Assembly: GCF_014218705.1 (NCBI RefSeq)
Contig: NZ_JABBJF010000025.1
Span: 1 to 64,000, forward strand
DNA from: Kluyvera sichuanensis
GTDB taxonomy: Bacteria; Pseudomonadota; Gammaproteobacteria; Enterobacterales; Enterobacteriaceae
Direction of reading: 5' to 3'
DNA length: 64,000 nucleotides
A model generated the notes under the pieces. The model made no database searches. It saw nothing but the letters and a program-made list of their open reading frames with translations, and was not told where the DNA came from. Below, in pieces: positions 8,543 through 16,947 of the stretch. Position 1 is the stretch's first letter; every line of letters starts with the position of its first letter. A program made the translations under genes and the position numbers.

Positions 8543-9037
8543 CTACGCGGCCTCTTTCGAGGTGGCTTCGCTCAGCTTGCGCCCGGTATATTCGGAGATA
8601 ATCCCGACGCAGTTTCCCGCCAGAAAGCCCAGCAGCGTGACCCACCAGTTCATTCCGGTGGCGAAAAACAGCGTCATGCCGAGAAAGCCGCCGGGGATAA
8701 ACGAGGTGAGCCAGAATCGCCCCTGCCAGACCACCACGGCGGAGAACGGCACCGTCATGACCACGCCCGCCCAGAAGGGCGACAGGCCGCTCACTGACGC
8801 CAGCCAGCCGGAGGCCGCTGCCGCGAGAAATGCCCAAACGGCGCCGGAGTAATTGACAAAAAGGCTCTTCACAAAACCTGCCTTGCCGCCGCCCGCCGCA
8901 TAAAAACTGCAGAACGCCACAAAGCCAATCGTACCTAATAATTCCCAGCCTGGGGCCAGCCCAACCTGCGAGGACACCATCTGCCAGAGACCTGCACACA
9001 CTCCAACGGTAATGCCCGTAGCGGTGAGTCCGTTCAT
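8543..9037 (-). CDS. yahC: DUF1097 inner-membrane protein
   Basis: 164 aa with about five hydrophobic segments spread over the whole chain and Gly-rich turns (FYAAGGGKAG, FIPGGFLGMTLFFATG). The family (DUF1097, also YcdZ) is unassigned. Length and position between yahB and yahD match E. coli YahC. Given the metabolic genes on the other side of the 248-bp divergent gap, a transporter or transporter accessory for the cluster substrate is plausible but unproven. Confidence 0.86.
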   Translation of the reverse strand: MNGLTATGITVGVCAGLWQMVSSQVGLAPGWELLGTIGFVAFCSFYAAGGGKAGFVKSLFVNYSGAVWAFLAAAASGWLASVSGLSPFWAGVVMTVPFSAVVVWQGRFWLTSFIPGGFLGMTLFFATGMNWWVTLLGFLAGNCVGIISEYTGRKLSEATSKEAA

Positions 9038-9285
9038 CGTTGTTTCCTCTCATGTAGTGGTAGTGGTTACGCACTGAAACTATATAGAAAGAAAACCCGA
9101 TTGAGTTAAGGGGCATAGCGGTAAAGAAATAAACGGTGCACTACCGCACAGTCTGTATCGATTATTAAATTAAATTCACTAATCAAGCAGGTTATGGCGA
9201 ATAAAATTTAAGCGGGTTCTTTTCCAGTTATTTCGTTGCTATTCTCATTTCATCGAAAACAGCCACAAAAATCAGGGGATTTGAC

Positions 9286-9891
9286 ATGACCAACAACAAT
9301 CTGATTGCTGACTATCTATTGGCTGCGCAACAAGGCGAACTGACGAAATTAAAATCCTGCCTGCATCAGGGCGTCGATATTAATGCCTGTAATCGTCAGG
9401 GGCAAACCGCCATTACGCTGGCGAGTCTGAATAAAAAATATGATTGCGTGGTGGCTTTGCTGGATGCCGGTGCGGATATTAATAAACAAGACCAGACCTG
9501 TTTAAACCCTTTTTTAATTAGCTGTCTGAATAATGATTTAACGCTGCTGCGTTTACTGTTACCGGCCCGCCCGGATTTAAATCGCTTAACCCGTTTTGGC
9601 GGTGTGGGGCTGACGCCCGCCTGCGAAAAAGAGCACCTTGAAATCGTCAAAGAGCTATTGCATCGCACCCACATCAACGTCAACCACACCAACTTTGTTG
9701 GCTGGACACCGCTGCTGGAGGCCATCGTGCTCAACGACGGCGGTGAAACTCAGCAGACGATTGTCGGCCTGCTGCTGGAACACGGCGCCAGCCCGCACAT
9801 GACCGACAAATACGGCAAAACCCCGCTGGAACTGGCGCGGGAGAAGGGTTACGAAGAAATTGCCCAGCTGCTGATAGCCGCCGGAGCGTAA
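9286..9891 (+). CDS. yahD: Ankyrin-repeat protein
   Basis: 201 aa of about five ankyrin repeats and little else: GVDINACNRQGQTAITLASL, GADINKQDQ, then a diverged central repeat, HINVNHTNFVGWTPLLEA and GASPHMTDKYGKTPLELARE. No signal peptide; cytoplasmic. Length and place match E. coli YahD, first gene of the yahDEFG operon. Ankyrin repeats mediate protein contacts, so it may scaffold or regulate the enzymes encoded downstream. This is inference; no catalytic motif is visible. Confidence 0.9.
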   Translation: MTNNNLIADYLLAAQQGELTKLKSCLHQGVDINACNRQGQTAITLASLNKKYDCVVALLDAGADINKQDQTCLNPFLISCLNNDLTLLRLLLPARPDLNRLTRFGGVGLTPACEKEHLEIVKELLHRTHINVNHTNFVGWTPLLEAIVLNDGGETQQTIVGLLLEHGASPHMTDKYGKTPLELAREKGYEEIAQLLIAAGA

Positions 9892-9930
9892 CAGAGGAGA
9901 CGCGCTATCGACACCCCAATACGGCGGTGT

Positions 9931-10806
9931 GTGCAAGCGCTAACTGCGGACGAGCACTTTCTTTCGGAGCGTGGCTCTGGTCGGGTCGAACAGGTCTTTT
10001 CCCGGGCGGTAAACCTTTATCTCCCGGCGCAGCAGCGGTTGCTGACGCTGTTGTGCGACGCGTACGACAACGCCCCGAACAGCTGTAGGTTAGCACTCAC
10101 TCACTTTGATGGTTTGTTCCGGCCCGGTGAGACGGTTCAGTTTCACCCAACAGGGATAACGGTTGGCGAGGATAAATGGCTGGACACCGTTTCTTGCCAG
10201 CGCTGGCAGCCAACGATACCGCAGCTTAACGCCGAACGATTCCGGCAGATTCCCTGGCTGCGGTGGCACGACGAGATTCATCAACAATTACAGGATAACC
10301 AGACGCTGTTTCTGTGGCGCGGGGATAACCCGTTTTATCAGGCTATCTCCGAGGCATTACAGCAGCGGCGAAAAACATTATTTAATGCGTTATTACAGGG
10401 CCGGGAAATAACCTCGGCGGTGGCCAATATAGTGGGGCTAGGTATTGGCCTGACGCCGTCGGCGGATGATTATTTAGTGGGGTTAAGCACCGTTTTATTT
10501 ATCGACGGTCACCCGGCAAATAAATATCGTGATGCATTTTATTCCGCGCTCACGGTGGCGCGTGACAATACCACCTTATTAAGCGCTATTACGCTGGAAG
10601 CGGCTTTTTCCCAGCGCTATCGCGAAACGATTTTTGAGTTTATTAACGGCATGGTTAATGAACCGCAACATATTTCTACCCAGACTATCGCCAGTATTAA
10701 AAATATTGGCTCCAGTTCCGGCTGCGACATGCTTTATGGCATGGCGGATGCCTGCGCGCTGAGCCAAGCCTATGGAGGGAGTTATGTCAGTCAAAATAGT
10801 GATTAA
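9931..10806 (+). CDS. yahE: DUF2877 protein, AllH-like subunit
   Basis: About 291 aa. It is related to AllH (formerly YlbF), one of three subunits of E. coli oxamate carbamoyltransferase; the DUF2877 core is seen in GLGIGLTPSADDYLVGL and NIGSSSGCDMLYGMADA. It is followed with overlap by the FdrA-like and DUF1116 genes, the same trio as allFGH. The start is doubtful. The frame is open upstream and no ATG is present. The only usual start is GTG 9931 with a weak ribosome site, whereas a good GAGGAG (9894-9899) lies eight bases before the in-frame ATC at 9907. Confidence 0.85.
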   Translation: MQALTADEHFLSERGSGRVEQVFSRAVNLYLPAQQRLLTLLCDAYDNAPNSCRLALTHFDGLFRPGETVQFHPTGITVGEDKWLDTVSCQRWQPTIPQLNAERFRQIPWLRWHDEIHQQLQDNQTLFLWRGDNPFYQAISEALQQRRKTLFNALLQGREITSAVANIVGLGIGLTPSADDYLVGLSTVLFIDGHPANKYRDAFYSALTVARDNTTLLSAITLEAAFSQRYRETIFEFINGMVNEPQHISTQTIASIKNIGSSSGCDMLYGMADACALSQAYGGSYVSQNSD

Positions 10807-12331
10807 GAAGAATACGTATTTTGATTCGGTCTCGCTGATGTCGATTTCCACGCGTGCCAACAAGCTCGACGGCGTTGAGCAGGCGTTCGTGGCCATGGCC
10901 ACCGAGATGAACAAGGGCGTGCTGAAAAATCTCGGGCTGTTAACCACTGAGCTGGATGATGCGAAAAACGGCGACCTGATGATCGTCATCAACGGCAAAG
11001 ACGGCGCGGACAACGAGCAGACGCTGGCGGCCATTGAAGAGTTGTTCACTAAAAAAGCGGAAAGCGGCTCGCACGAAGCGCGCTACGCCACGCTTGCCAG
11101 CGCCAAAAAACACGTGGCGGACAGCAACCTGGCGGTGATTTCGGTCAACGGTCTGTTTGCCGCCCGCGAAGCGCGTCAGGCGCTGCAAAACGACCTCAAC
11201 GTAATGCTGTTCTCCGACAACGTCACTATTGAAGACGAACTGGCGCTGAAACAGCTGGCGCACGAAAAAGGGCTGTTGATGATGGGGCCGGACTGCGGCA
11301 CCGCGATCATCAACGGCGCGGCGCTGTGCTTTGGCAACGCGGTGCGTCGCGGCAATATCGGTATTGTTGGCGCCTCCGGTACCGGCAGCCAGGAGCTGAG
11401 CGTTCGTATTCATGACTTTGGCGGCGGTATTTCGCAGCTTATCGGTACCGGCGGGCGTGACCTCAGCGAGAAGATTGGCGGGCTGATGATGCTCGACGCC
11501 ATCGGCATGCTGGAAAACGATCCGCAAACCGAGATTATCGCGCTGGTCTCCAAGCCACCGGCTACGGCCGTGGCGCGCAAAGTGCTGGAACGTGCTCGCG
11601 CCTGCCGCAAACCGGTGGTGGTCTGCTTCCTCGGCCGCGCTGAGCCACCGGCTGACGAGCAGGGCTTACAGTTCGCTCGCGGCACCAAAGAGGCGGCGCT
11701 GAAAGCGGTGCTGCTGAGCGGCGTGAAGCAAGAATCGTTAGAGCTGCATCCGCTGAACCAGGCGCTGATTGCTGATGTGCGTTCACGCCTGACCCCGCAG
11801 CAGAAGTACATTCGTGGCCTGTTCTGCGGCGGCACGCTGTGCGATGAAACCATGTTCGCAGTGATGGAAAAACACGGCGACGTCTACAGCAACATCCAAC
11901 CTGACCCGGCCTTCCGCCTGGCGGACATCAACCGCAGCGTGAAGCATACCTTCCTCGACTTCGGCGATGACGACTTCACCAACGGCAAGCCGCACCCGAT
12001 GATTGACCCGACCAACCGCATCAGCCGCCTGATTCAGGAAGCGCGCGATCCGCAGGTGGGCGTGATCGTGATGGATTTCGTGCTGGGCTTTGGATCGCAT
12101 GAAGATCCGGTCGGTTCAACGATCGAGGCGATCAAGGAGGCGAAAGCGATCGCCGCCGCCGATGGCCGAGAGCTGGTGATCCTTGCCTACGTGCTGGGCA
12201 CCGATCTTGACACGCCGTCGCTGGAAAAACAGCGCCAGATGCTGACCGACGCGGGCGTTGTCCTCGCCAGTAGCAGTACTAATACCGGTTTGCTGGCGCG
12301 TGAATTTATCTGCAAAGGGGAGGAAGCCTGA
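10784..12331 (+). CDS. yahF: FdrA-family protein, AllF-like carbamoyltransferase subunit
   Basis: 515 aa from ATG 10784 behind GGAGGGA; it overlaps the end of yahE by 23 bases. It is an FdrA-type protein related to succinyl-CoA synthetase alpha: a nucleotide or CoA-binding fold with GNIGIVGASGTGSQELSV (about residues 190-207) and a later DFVLGFGSHEDPVGS. In E. coli the homologue AllF works with AllG and AllH to transfer a carbamoyl group to phosphate, feeding carbamate kinase. The stop codon overlaps the yahG start (TGATG), indicating coupled translation. The carbamoyl donor for this paralogous set is unknown. Confidence 0.88.
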   Translation: MSVKIVIKKNTYFDSVSLMSISTRANKLDGVEQAFVAMATEMNKGVLKNLGLLTTELDDAKNGDLMIVINGKDGADNEQTLAAIEELFTKKAESGSHEARYATLASAKKHVADSNLAVISVNGLFAAREARQALQNDLNVMLFSDNVTIEDELALKQLAHEKGLLMMGPDCGTAIINGAALCFGNAVRRGNIGIVGASGTGSQELSVRIHDFGGGISQLIGTGGRDLSEKIGGLMMLDAIGMLENDPQTEIIALVSKPPATAVARKVLERARACRKPVVVCFLGRAEPPADEQGLQFARGTKEAALKAVLLSGVKQESLELHPLNQALIADVRSRLTPQQKYIRGLFCGGTLCDETMFAVMEKHGDVYSNIQPDPAFRLADINRSVKHTFLDFGDDDFTNGKPHPMIDPTNRISRLIQEARDPQVGVIVMDFVLGFGSHEDPVGSTIEAIKEAKAIAAADGRELVILAYVLGTDLDTPSLEKQRQMLTDAGVVLASSSTNTGLLAREFICKGEEA

Positions 12332-13749
12332 TGAGCCAGTCACTGTTTACCCAACCGCTGAACGTCATTAACGTCGGCATCGCCATGTTCAGCGATGACC
12401 TGAAAAAGCAGCACGTTGCCGTCACCCAGCTCGACTGGACGCCGCCGGGGCAGGGCAATATGCAGGTGGTGAAGGCGCTGGACAGCATCGCCGATTCCCC
12501 ACTGGCGGAGAAAATCGCCGCCGCCAACCAGCAGGCGCTGGAGCGCATTATTCAGTCTCACCCGGTGCTGATTGGCTTTGACCAGGCCATCAACGTGGTG
12601 CCGGGCATGACGCCGAAAACTATCCTCCACGCGGGCCCGCCGGTCACCTGGGAGAAAATGTGTGGTGCGATGAAAGGTGCGGTGACCGGGGCGCTGGTGT
12701 TTGAAGGGCTGGCGAAGGATATCGATGAAGCGGCGGTGCTCGCGGCTTCCGGCGAAATCACCTTCTCGCCGTGCCACGAGCACGACTGCGTCGGTTCGAT
12801 GGCAGGTGTGACCTCAGCGTCGATGTTTATGCACATCGTCGAGAATAAAACCTACGGCAACATCGCTTATACCAATATGAGCGAGCAGATGGCGAAGATC
12901 CTGCGCATGGGGGCTAACGACCAGAGCGTGATCGACCGTCTGAACTGGATGCGCGACGTGCAGGGCCCGATGCTGCGTGATGCAATGAAGATCATCGGCG
13001 AGATTGATCTGCGTTTAATGCTGGCGCAGGCGCTGCACATGGGCGACGAGTGCCACAACCGCAACAACGCGGGCACCACGCTGCTGATTCAGGCGCTGAC
13101 GCCGGGGATTATTCAAGCCGGTTACTCGGTTGAGCAGCAGCGCGAAGTGTTCGAGTTTGTCGCCAGCAGCGACTACTTCTCCGGCCCGACGTGGATGGCG
13201 ATGTGTAAAGCGGCGATGGACGCGGCGCACGGCATCGAATACAGCACCGTAGTCACCACCATGGCGCGTAACGGCGTCGAGTTCGGCCTGCGGGTCAGCG
13301 GCCTGCCGGGGCAGTGGTTCACCGGCCCGGCGCAGCAGGTTATCGGCCCAATGTTCGCGGGCTACAAGCCGGAAGACTCAGGGCTGGATATCGGCGATAG
13401 CGCGATTACCGAAACCTACGGCATCGGCGGTTTTGCGATGGCCACGGCCCCGGCAATTGTGGCGCTGGTGGGCGGCACGGTGGAAGAGGCTATCGACTTC
13501 TCCCGCCAGATGCGCGAAATCACCCTCGGCGAGAACCCGAACGTCACCATTCCGCTGCTCGGCTTTATGGGCGTGCCAACGGCTATCGACATCACCCGCG
13601 TCGGCAGCAGCGGCATTCTGCCGGTGATCAACACCGCCATTGCCCATAAAGATGCGGGCATCGGCATGATTGGCGCCGGGATTGTGCATCCACCGTTCGC
13701 CTGCTTCGAAAAAGCGATTCTGAGCTGGTGCGAACGTTACTGCGCCTGA
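12331..13749 (+). CDS. yahG: DUF1116 protein, AllG-like carbamoyltransferase subunit
   Basis: 472 aa, as in E. coli YahG. DUF1116 family, related to AllG (YlbE). Conserved stretches include PGMTPKTILHAGPPVTWEKM, ALVFEGLAKD and a cluster CHEHDCVGSMAGVTS (about residues 149-163) with His and Cys residues that could bind metal or substrate. It is expected to form the carbamoyltransferase with YahE and YahF. It begins on the stop codon of yahF and ends 126 bases before yahI, with a BIME between. Confidence 0.88.
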   Translation: MSQSLFTQPLNVINVGIAMFSDDLKKQHVAVTQLDWTPPGQGNMQVVKALDSIADSPLAEKIAAANQQALERIIQSHPVLIGFDQAINVVPGMTPKTILHAGPPVTWEKMCGAMKGAVTGALVFEGLAKDIDEAAVLAASGEITFSPCHEHDCVGSMAGVTSASMFMHIVENKTYGNIAYTNMSEQMAKILRMGANDQSVIDRLNWMRDVQGPMLRDAMKIIGEIDLRLMLAQALHMGDECHNRNNAGTTLLIQALTPGIIQAGYSVEQQREVFEFVASSDYFSGPTWMAMCKAAMDAAHGIEYSTVVTTMARNGVEFGLRVSGLPGQWFTGPAQQVIGPMFAGYKPEDSGLDIGDSAITETYGIGGFAMATAPAIVALVGGTVEEAIDFSRQMREITLGENPNVTIPLLGFMGVPTAIDITRVGSSGILPVINTAIAHKDAGIGMIGAGIVHPPFACFEKAILSWCERYCA

Positions 13750-13750
13750 C

Positions 13751-13824
13751 GTTGTAGCCCGGGCGAGGCGTTTACGCCGACCCCGGGGTTCTCCCGGCGG
13801 CGCTTCGCTTGGCCGGGCTACAAC
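13751..13824. repeat. BIME: inverted pair of REP palindromes
   Basis: GTTGTAGCCCGG at the left end is the exact inverse of CCGGGCTACAAC at the right end, with internal GC-rich REP cores. It sits between yahG and yahI, and may stabilise the yahDEFG message or separate its level from yahIJ. Confidence 0.85.
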
Positions 13825-13875
13825 GGCCACCCTAACAACAATAATCACATCACCTTCTGCACTGGAACCTACACG

Positions 13876-14823
13876 ATGAAAGAACTTGTGGTCGTTGCCA
13901 TTGGCGGCAACAGCATAATCAAAGACAACGCCAGCCAGTCGATTGAACATCAGGCAGAGGCGGTGAAAGCGGTCGCGGACACGGTGCTGGAGATGCTGGC
14001 ATCGGATTACAACATCGTACTGACCCACGGCAACGGCCCGCAGGTGGGGCTGGATCTGCGTCGCGCGGAGATTGCCCACGAGCGCGAAGGGCTACCGCTG
14101 ACCCCGCTCGCCAACTGTGTAGCCGACACCCAGGGCGGTATCGGCTACCTTATTCAGCAGGCGCTGAATAACCGGCTGGCGAAACGCGGCGAACAAAAAG
14201 CGGTGACGGTGGTGACCCAGGTGGAAGTGGATAAAAACGATCCCGGCTTCGCCAACCCGACCAAACCTATCGGCGCGTTCTTCAGCGCCGAGCAGCGTGA
14301 CGAACTGTTAAACGCTAACCCGACCTGGCGCTTTGTCGAAGATGCCGGGCGCGGCTATCGCCGCGTGGTGGCCTCCCCGGAGCCGAAACGCATCGTCGAG
14401 TCTGAAGCTATTCAGGCGCTGGCGCAGAAAGGCTTCCTGGTGATTGGTGCGGGCGGCGGCGGCATTCCGGTGGTGCTGGGGGAAGAGGGTGATTACCACA
14501 GCGTTGATGCGGTGATCGACAAAGATCTCTCCACCGCGTTGCTGGCGCGCGAGATCGCCGCCGACATTCTGGTGATCACCACTGGCGTAGAGAAGGTCTG
14601 CATCCACTTCGGTAAACCGGAACAGCAGGCGCTGGGGCAGGTGGATATCGCCACCATGACCCGCTACCTGCACGAAGGCCACTTCCCGGCGGGCAGTATG
14701 CTGCCGAAGATTGTCGCCAGCCTGCAATTTTTACAACACGGCGGGAAAAGGGTGATTATCACCACGCCGGAATGCCTGCCTGCCGCCCTGCGCGGCGAAA
14801 CGGGCACCCATATCGTCCATTGA
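13876..14823 (+). CDS. yahI: Carbamate kinase
   Basis: 315 aa amino-acid-kinase fold: VVAIGGNSII at the N-terminus, LTHGNGPQVGL (about 50-60), VIGAGGGGIPVV (about 192-203) and VDAVIDKDLSTALLA (about 211-225), all typical of ArcC-type carbamate kinase. It converts carbamoyl phosphate and ADP to ATP, CO2 and ammonia, so it is the energy-conserving step of a fermentative pathway. Placed after the AllFGH-like trio, it should use the carbamoyl phosphate they release. Length matches E. coli YahI (about 316). Confidence 0.93.
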   Translation: MKELVVVAIGGNSIIKDNASQSIEHQAEAVKAVADTVLEMLASDYNIVLTHGNGPQVGLDLRRAEIAHEREGLPLTPLANCVADTQGGIGYLIQQALNNRLAKRGEQKAVTVVTQVEVDKNDPGFANPTKPIGAFFSAEQRDELLNANPTWRFVEDAGRGYRRVVASPEPKRIVESEAIQALAQKGFLVIGAGGGGIPVVLGEEGDYHSVDAVIDKDLSTALLAREIAADILVITTGVEKVCIHFGKPEQQALGQVDIATMTRYLHEGHFPAGSMLPKIVASLQFLQHGGKRVIITTPECLPAALRGETGTHIVH

Positions 14824-14835
14824 TAAGGAACGACG

Positions 14836-16215
14836 ATGAAAGAGAATAACAGTCGCCGTGCGTTTTTAAGCAATAGCGGCAAAATGGTCACCGCCGCCGC
14901 GCTGTTTGGCGCAACCGCACCGATGGCCTATGCGGCGACTTCTGGCGCTGCCGTCTGCGAGACGAAGGGAACCATGAACATTACCGACCGCCATTACTAT
15001 CTGGATAACGTGCTGCTTGAAACGGGCTTTGAGTACGAGGGCGCGGTCGTCGTGCATACCCGCACCGCGCAACAGACCGTGGAAATTCAGGACGGCAAAA
15101 TCGTGGCCCTGCGCGACAACAAAAGCCACCCGGACGCCACGTTGCCGCACTACGACGCGGGCGGCAAGCTGATGCTGCCGACCACCCGCGACATGCATAT
15201 CCACCTTGATAAAACCTTCTACGGTGGCCCGTGGCGCTCGCTCAACCGCCCGGCAGGCACCACGATTCAGGATATGATCAAGCTCGAGCAAAAGCTGCTG
15301 CCTGAACTCCAGCCGTACACGCAGGAGCGCGCGGAAAAGCTGATTGACCTGCTGCAATCAAAAGGCACCACCATCGCCCGCAGCCACTGCAATATCGAGC
15401 CGGTCTCGGGGCTGAAAAACCTCGAAAACCTGCAGGCGGTGCTGGCACGGCGCAAAGCCGGTTTCGACTGCGAAATCGTTGCCTTCCCGCAGCACGGCCT
15501 GCTGTTATCGAAATCTGAACCGCTGATGCGCGAAGCAATGCAGGCTGGGGCGCACTACGTCGGCGGGCTGGATCCGACTAACGTTGACGGCGCGATGGAG
15601 AAGTCCCTCGACACCATGTTCCAGATTGCCATCGACTACCACAAAGGAGTGGACATTCACCTGCACGAAACCAGCCCCGCGGGCGTGGCGGCGGTGAAAT
15701 ACATGGTGGAAACCGTAGAGAAAACGCCGGAGCTGAAGGGCAAGCTGACCATCAGCCACGCCTTCGCGCTGGCGACGATGAACGAAGGGCAGGTGGATGA
15801 AATCGCCACGCGCATGGCCGCGCAGCAGATCTCCATCGCTTCAACGGTACCTATCGGCACGCTGCATATGCCGCTCAAACAGCTGCGCGACAAAGGCGTA
15901 ACGCTGATGACCGGCACCGACAGCGTGATCGACCACTGGTCGCCGTACGGCCTGGGCGACATGTTCGAAAAAGCCAACCTCTACGCCCAGCTCTATATCC
16001 GCCCGAACGAGCAGAACCTCTCCCGCTCGCTGTTCCTCGCCACCGGCGACGTGCTGCCGCTGAACGACAAAGGCGAGCGCGTGTGGCCGAAGGCGCAGGA
16101 TGAGGCCAGCTTTGTGCTGGTGGACGCCTCGTGCTCGGCGGAAGCCGTGGCGCGGATCTCTCCGCGTAGTGCCACATTCCATAAAGGACTACTGGTGTGG
16201 GGCAGCGTGGCGTAA
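14836..16215 (+). CDS. yahJ: Tat-exported amidohydrolase/deaminase
   Basis: 459 aa from ATG 14836. The N-terminus carries a twin-arginine signal, SRRAFL, followed by a hydrophobic stretch and AYA cleavage site, so export to the periplasm is predicted. The body is a cytosine-deaminase-like amidohydrolase: DMHIHLDKTF (metal His-x-His), RSHCNIEP, VDIHLHET, ISHAFAL and a late MTGTDSVIDHWSPYG aspartate. Such enzymes hydrolyse cyclic amides or aminopyrimidine-type rings. It follows yahI by 12 bases and closely resembles E. coli YahJ. It may open or deaminate the ring of the compound whose product the cytoplasmic carbamoyltransferase then uses; the substrate is unknown. Confidence 0.9.
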   Translation: MKENNSRRAFLSNSGKMVTAAALFGATAPMAYAATSGAAVCETKGTMNITDRHYYLDNVLLETGFEYEGAVVVHTRTAQQTVEIQDGKIVALRDNKSHPDATLPHYDAGGKLMLPTTRDMHIHLDKTFYGGPWRSLNRPAGTTIQDMIKLEQKLLPELQPYTQERAEKLIDLLQSKGTTIARSHCNIEPVSGLKNLENLQAVLARRKAGFDCEIVAFPQHGLLLSKSEPLMREAMQAGAHYVGGLDPTNVDGAMEKSLDTMFQIAIDYHKGVDIHLHETSPAGVAAVKYMVETVEKTPELKGKLTISHAFALATMNEGQVDEIATRMAAQQISIASTVPIGTLHMPLKQLRDKGVTLMTGTDSVIDHWSPYGLGDMFEKANLYAQLYIRPNEQNLSRSLFLATGDVLPLNDKGERVWPKAQDEASFVLVDASCSAEAVARISPRSATFHKGLLVWGSVA

Positions 16216-16238
16216 CGCTATTGCCGGAGGGCACACCC

Positions 16239-16275
16239 GTAGCCCGGACGAGGCGCATCGCGCCGACTCCGGGGC
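16239..16275. repeat. Single REP element
   Basis: GTAGCCCGGACGAGGCG followed by CGCCGACTCCGGGGC has the typical REP palindrome form. It lies after yahJ and before the redox operon promoter, probably marking the end of the yah message. Confidence 0.8.
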
Positions 16276-16306
16276 CGCTCGATCCCAAAATTTTTTTACC
16301 CCGACC

Positions 16307-16332
16307 GAAACCTTCAGGCCTTAGCGTGCGAA
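16307..16332 (+). promoter_or_regulatory. Candidate ECF sigma promoter GAAACC-N16-CGAA
   Basis: GAAACC (16307-16312) and CGAA (16329-16332) are separated by exactly 16 bases, 44 bases before the peroxiredoxin start. From memory, the promoter reported for the Caulobacter SigF/NrsF system is GTAACC-N16-CGAA, differing here at one base. The operon encodes a sigma factor with an NrsF-type anti-sigma, so autoregulation from this site is likely. There is no good sigma-70 promoter in the same gap. Confidence 0.6.
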
Positions 16333-16375
16333 CTATTATGTACAGAGCACCTTTATCCCCCTGATGGAGTCGACC

Positions 16376-16927
16376 ATGAATCGTTTAAAAGCCTTATCAG
16401 CCGCCGCCGTACTCAGCCTTTCTCTCTTCGCCGTGAATGCGAACGCCGCCCTTGAACCGGGTGCAAAAGCCCCGGACTTCAGCCTGCAAGGCGCGCTCGG
16501 CGGCAAGCCGCTGACCTTCTCCTTGCAACAGGCGTTGCAGAAAGGGCCGGTGGTGCTCTATTTCTTCCCGGCCGCGTTCACCAAAGGCTGTACCCTCGAG
16601 GCGCACGCCTTTGCTGAAGCCACCGATGATTTCAAAAAACTCGGCGCAACCGTGGTGGGCGTGACCGCCGGGAACGTCGACCAGGTGGATGAATTCTCAA
16701 AACTGGAGTGCCGGGATAAATTTGCCGTGGCGGCAGACCCAGGCGCGAAAGTGGCGGCACAGTACCAGACGCTGATGCAGATGAACGGCAAAACGCTGTC
16801 CGACCGCACCTCGTTTGTGATCGCCCCGGACGGCAAAATCCTGATGAGCTACACCGACCGCAACCCTGATGAGCACATCCAGAAAGCGATGGATGCCGTG
16901 AAGCAGTACGCGCAATCGCACTCGTAA
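16376..16927 (+). CDS. Secreted AhpC/BCP-type peroxiredoxin
   Basis: 183 aa from ATG 16376; an in-frame ATG at 16364 would put four residues before a clean signal peptide (MNRLKALSAAAVLSLSLFAV, cleavage after ANA). The mature part is a thioredoxin-fold peroxiredoxin: peroxidatic Cys72 in FPAAFTKGCTLEAHAF and a possible resolving Cys112 in KLECRDKF. It should reduce peroxides in the periplasm, where it needs electrons from a membrane transporter; the next gene, 20 bases on, encodes one. First gene of a four-gene operon with an ECF sigma and its anti-sigma. Not part of the E. coli K-12 layout at this locus. Confidence 0.9.
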   Translation: MNRLKALSAAAVLSLSLFAVNANAALEPGAKAPDFSLQGALGGKPLTFSLQQALQKGPVVLYFFPAAFTKGCTLEAHAFAEATDDFKKLGATVVGVTAGNVDQVDEFSKLECRDKFAVAADPGAKVAAQYQTLMQMNGKTLSDRTSFVIAPDGKILMSYTDRNPDEHIQKAMDAVKQYAQSHS

Positions 16928-16947
16928 TTTAGCCGCCGGGGTACGCT

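Noticed and set aside
8532..9116. 194-codon alternative frame over yahC
   Set aside because: Overlaps yahC in another frame; the yahC frame has membrane-protein composition and family resemblance.
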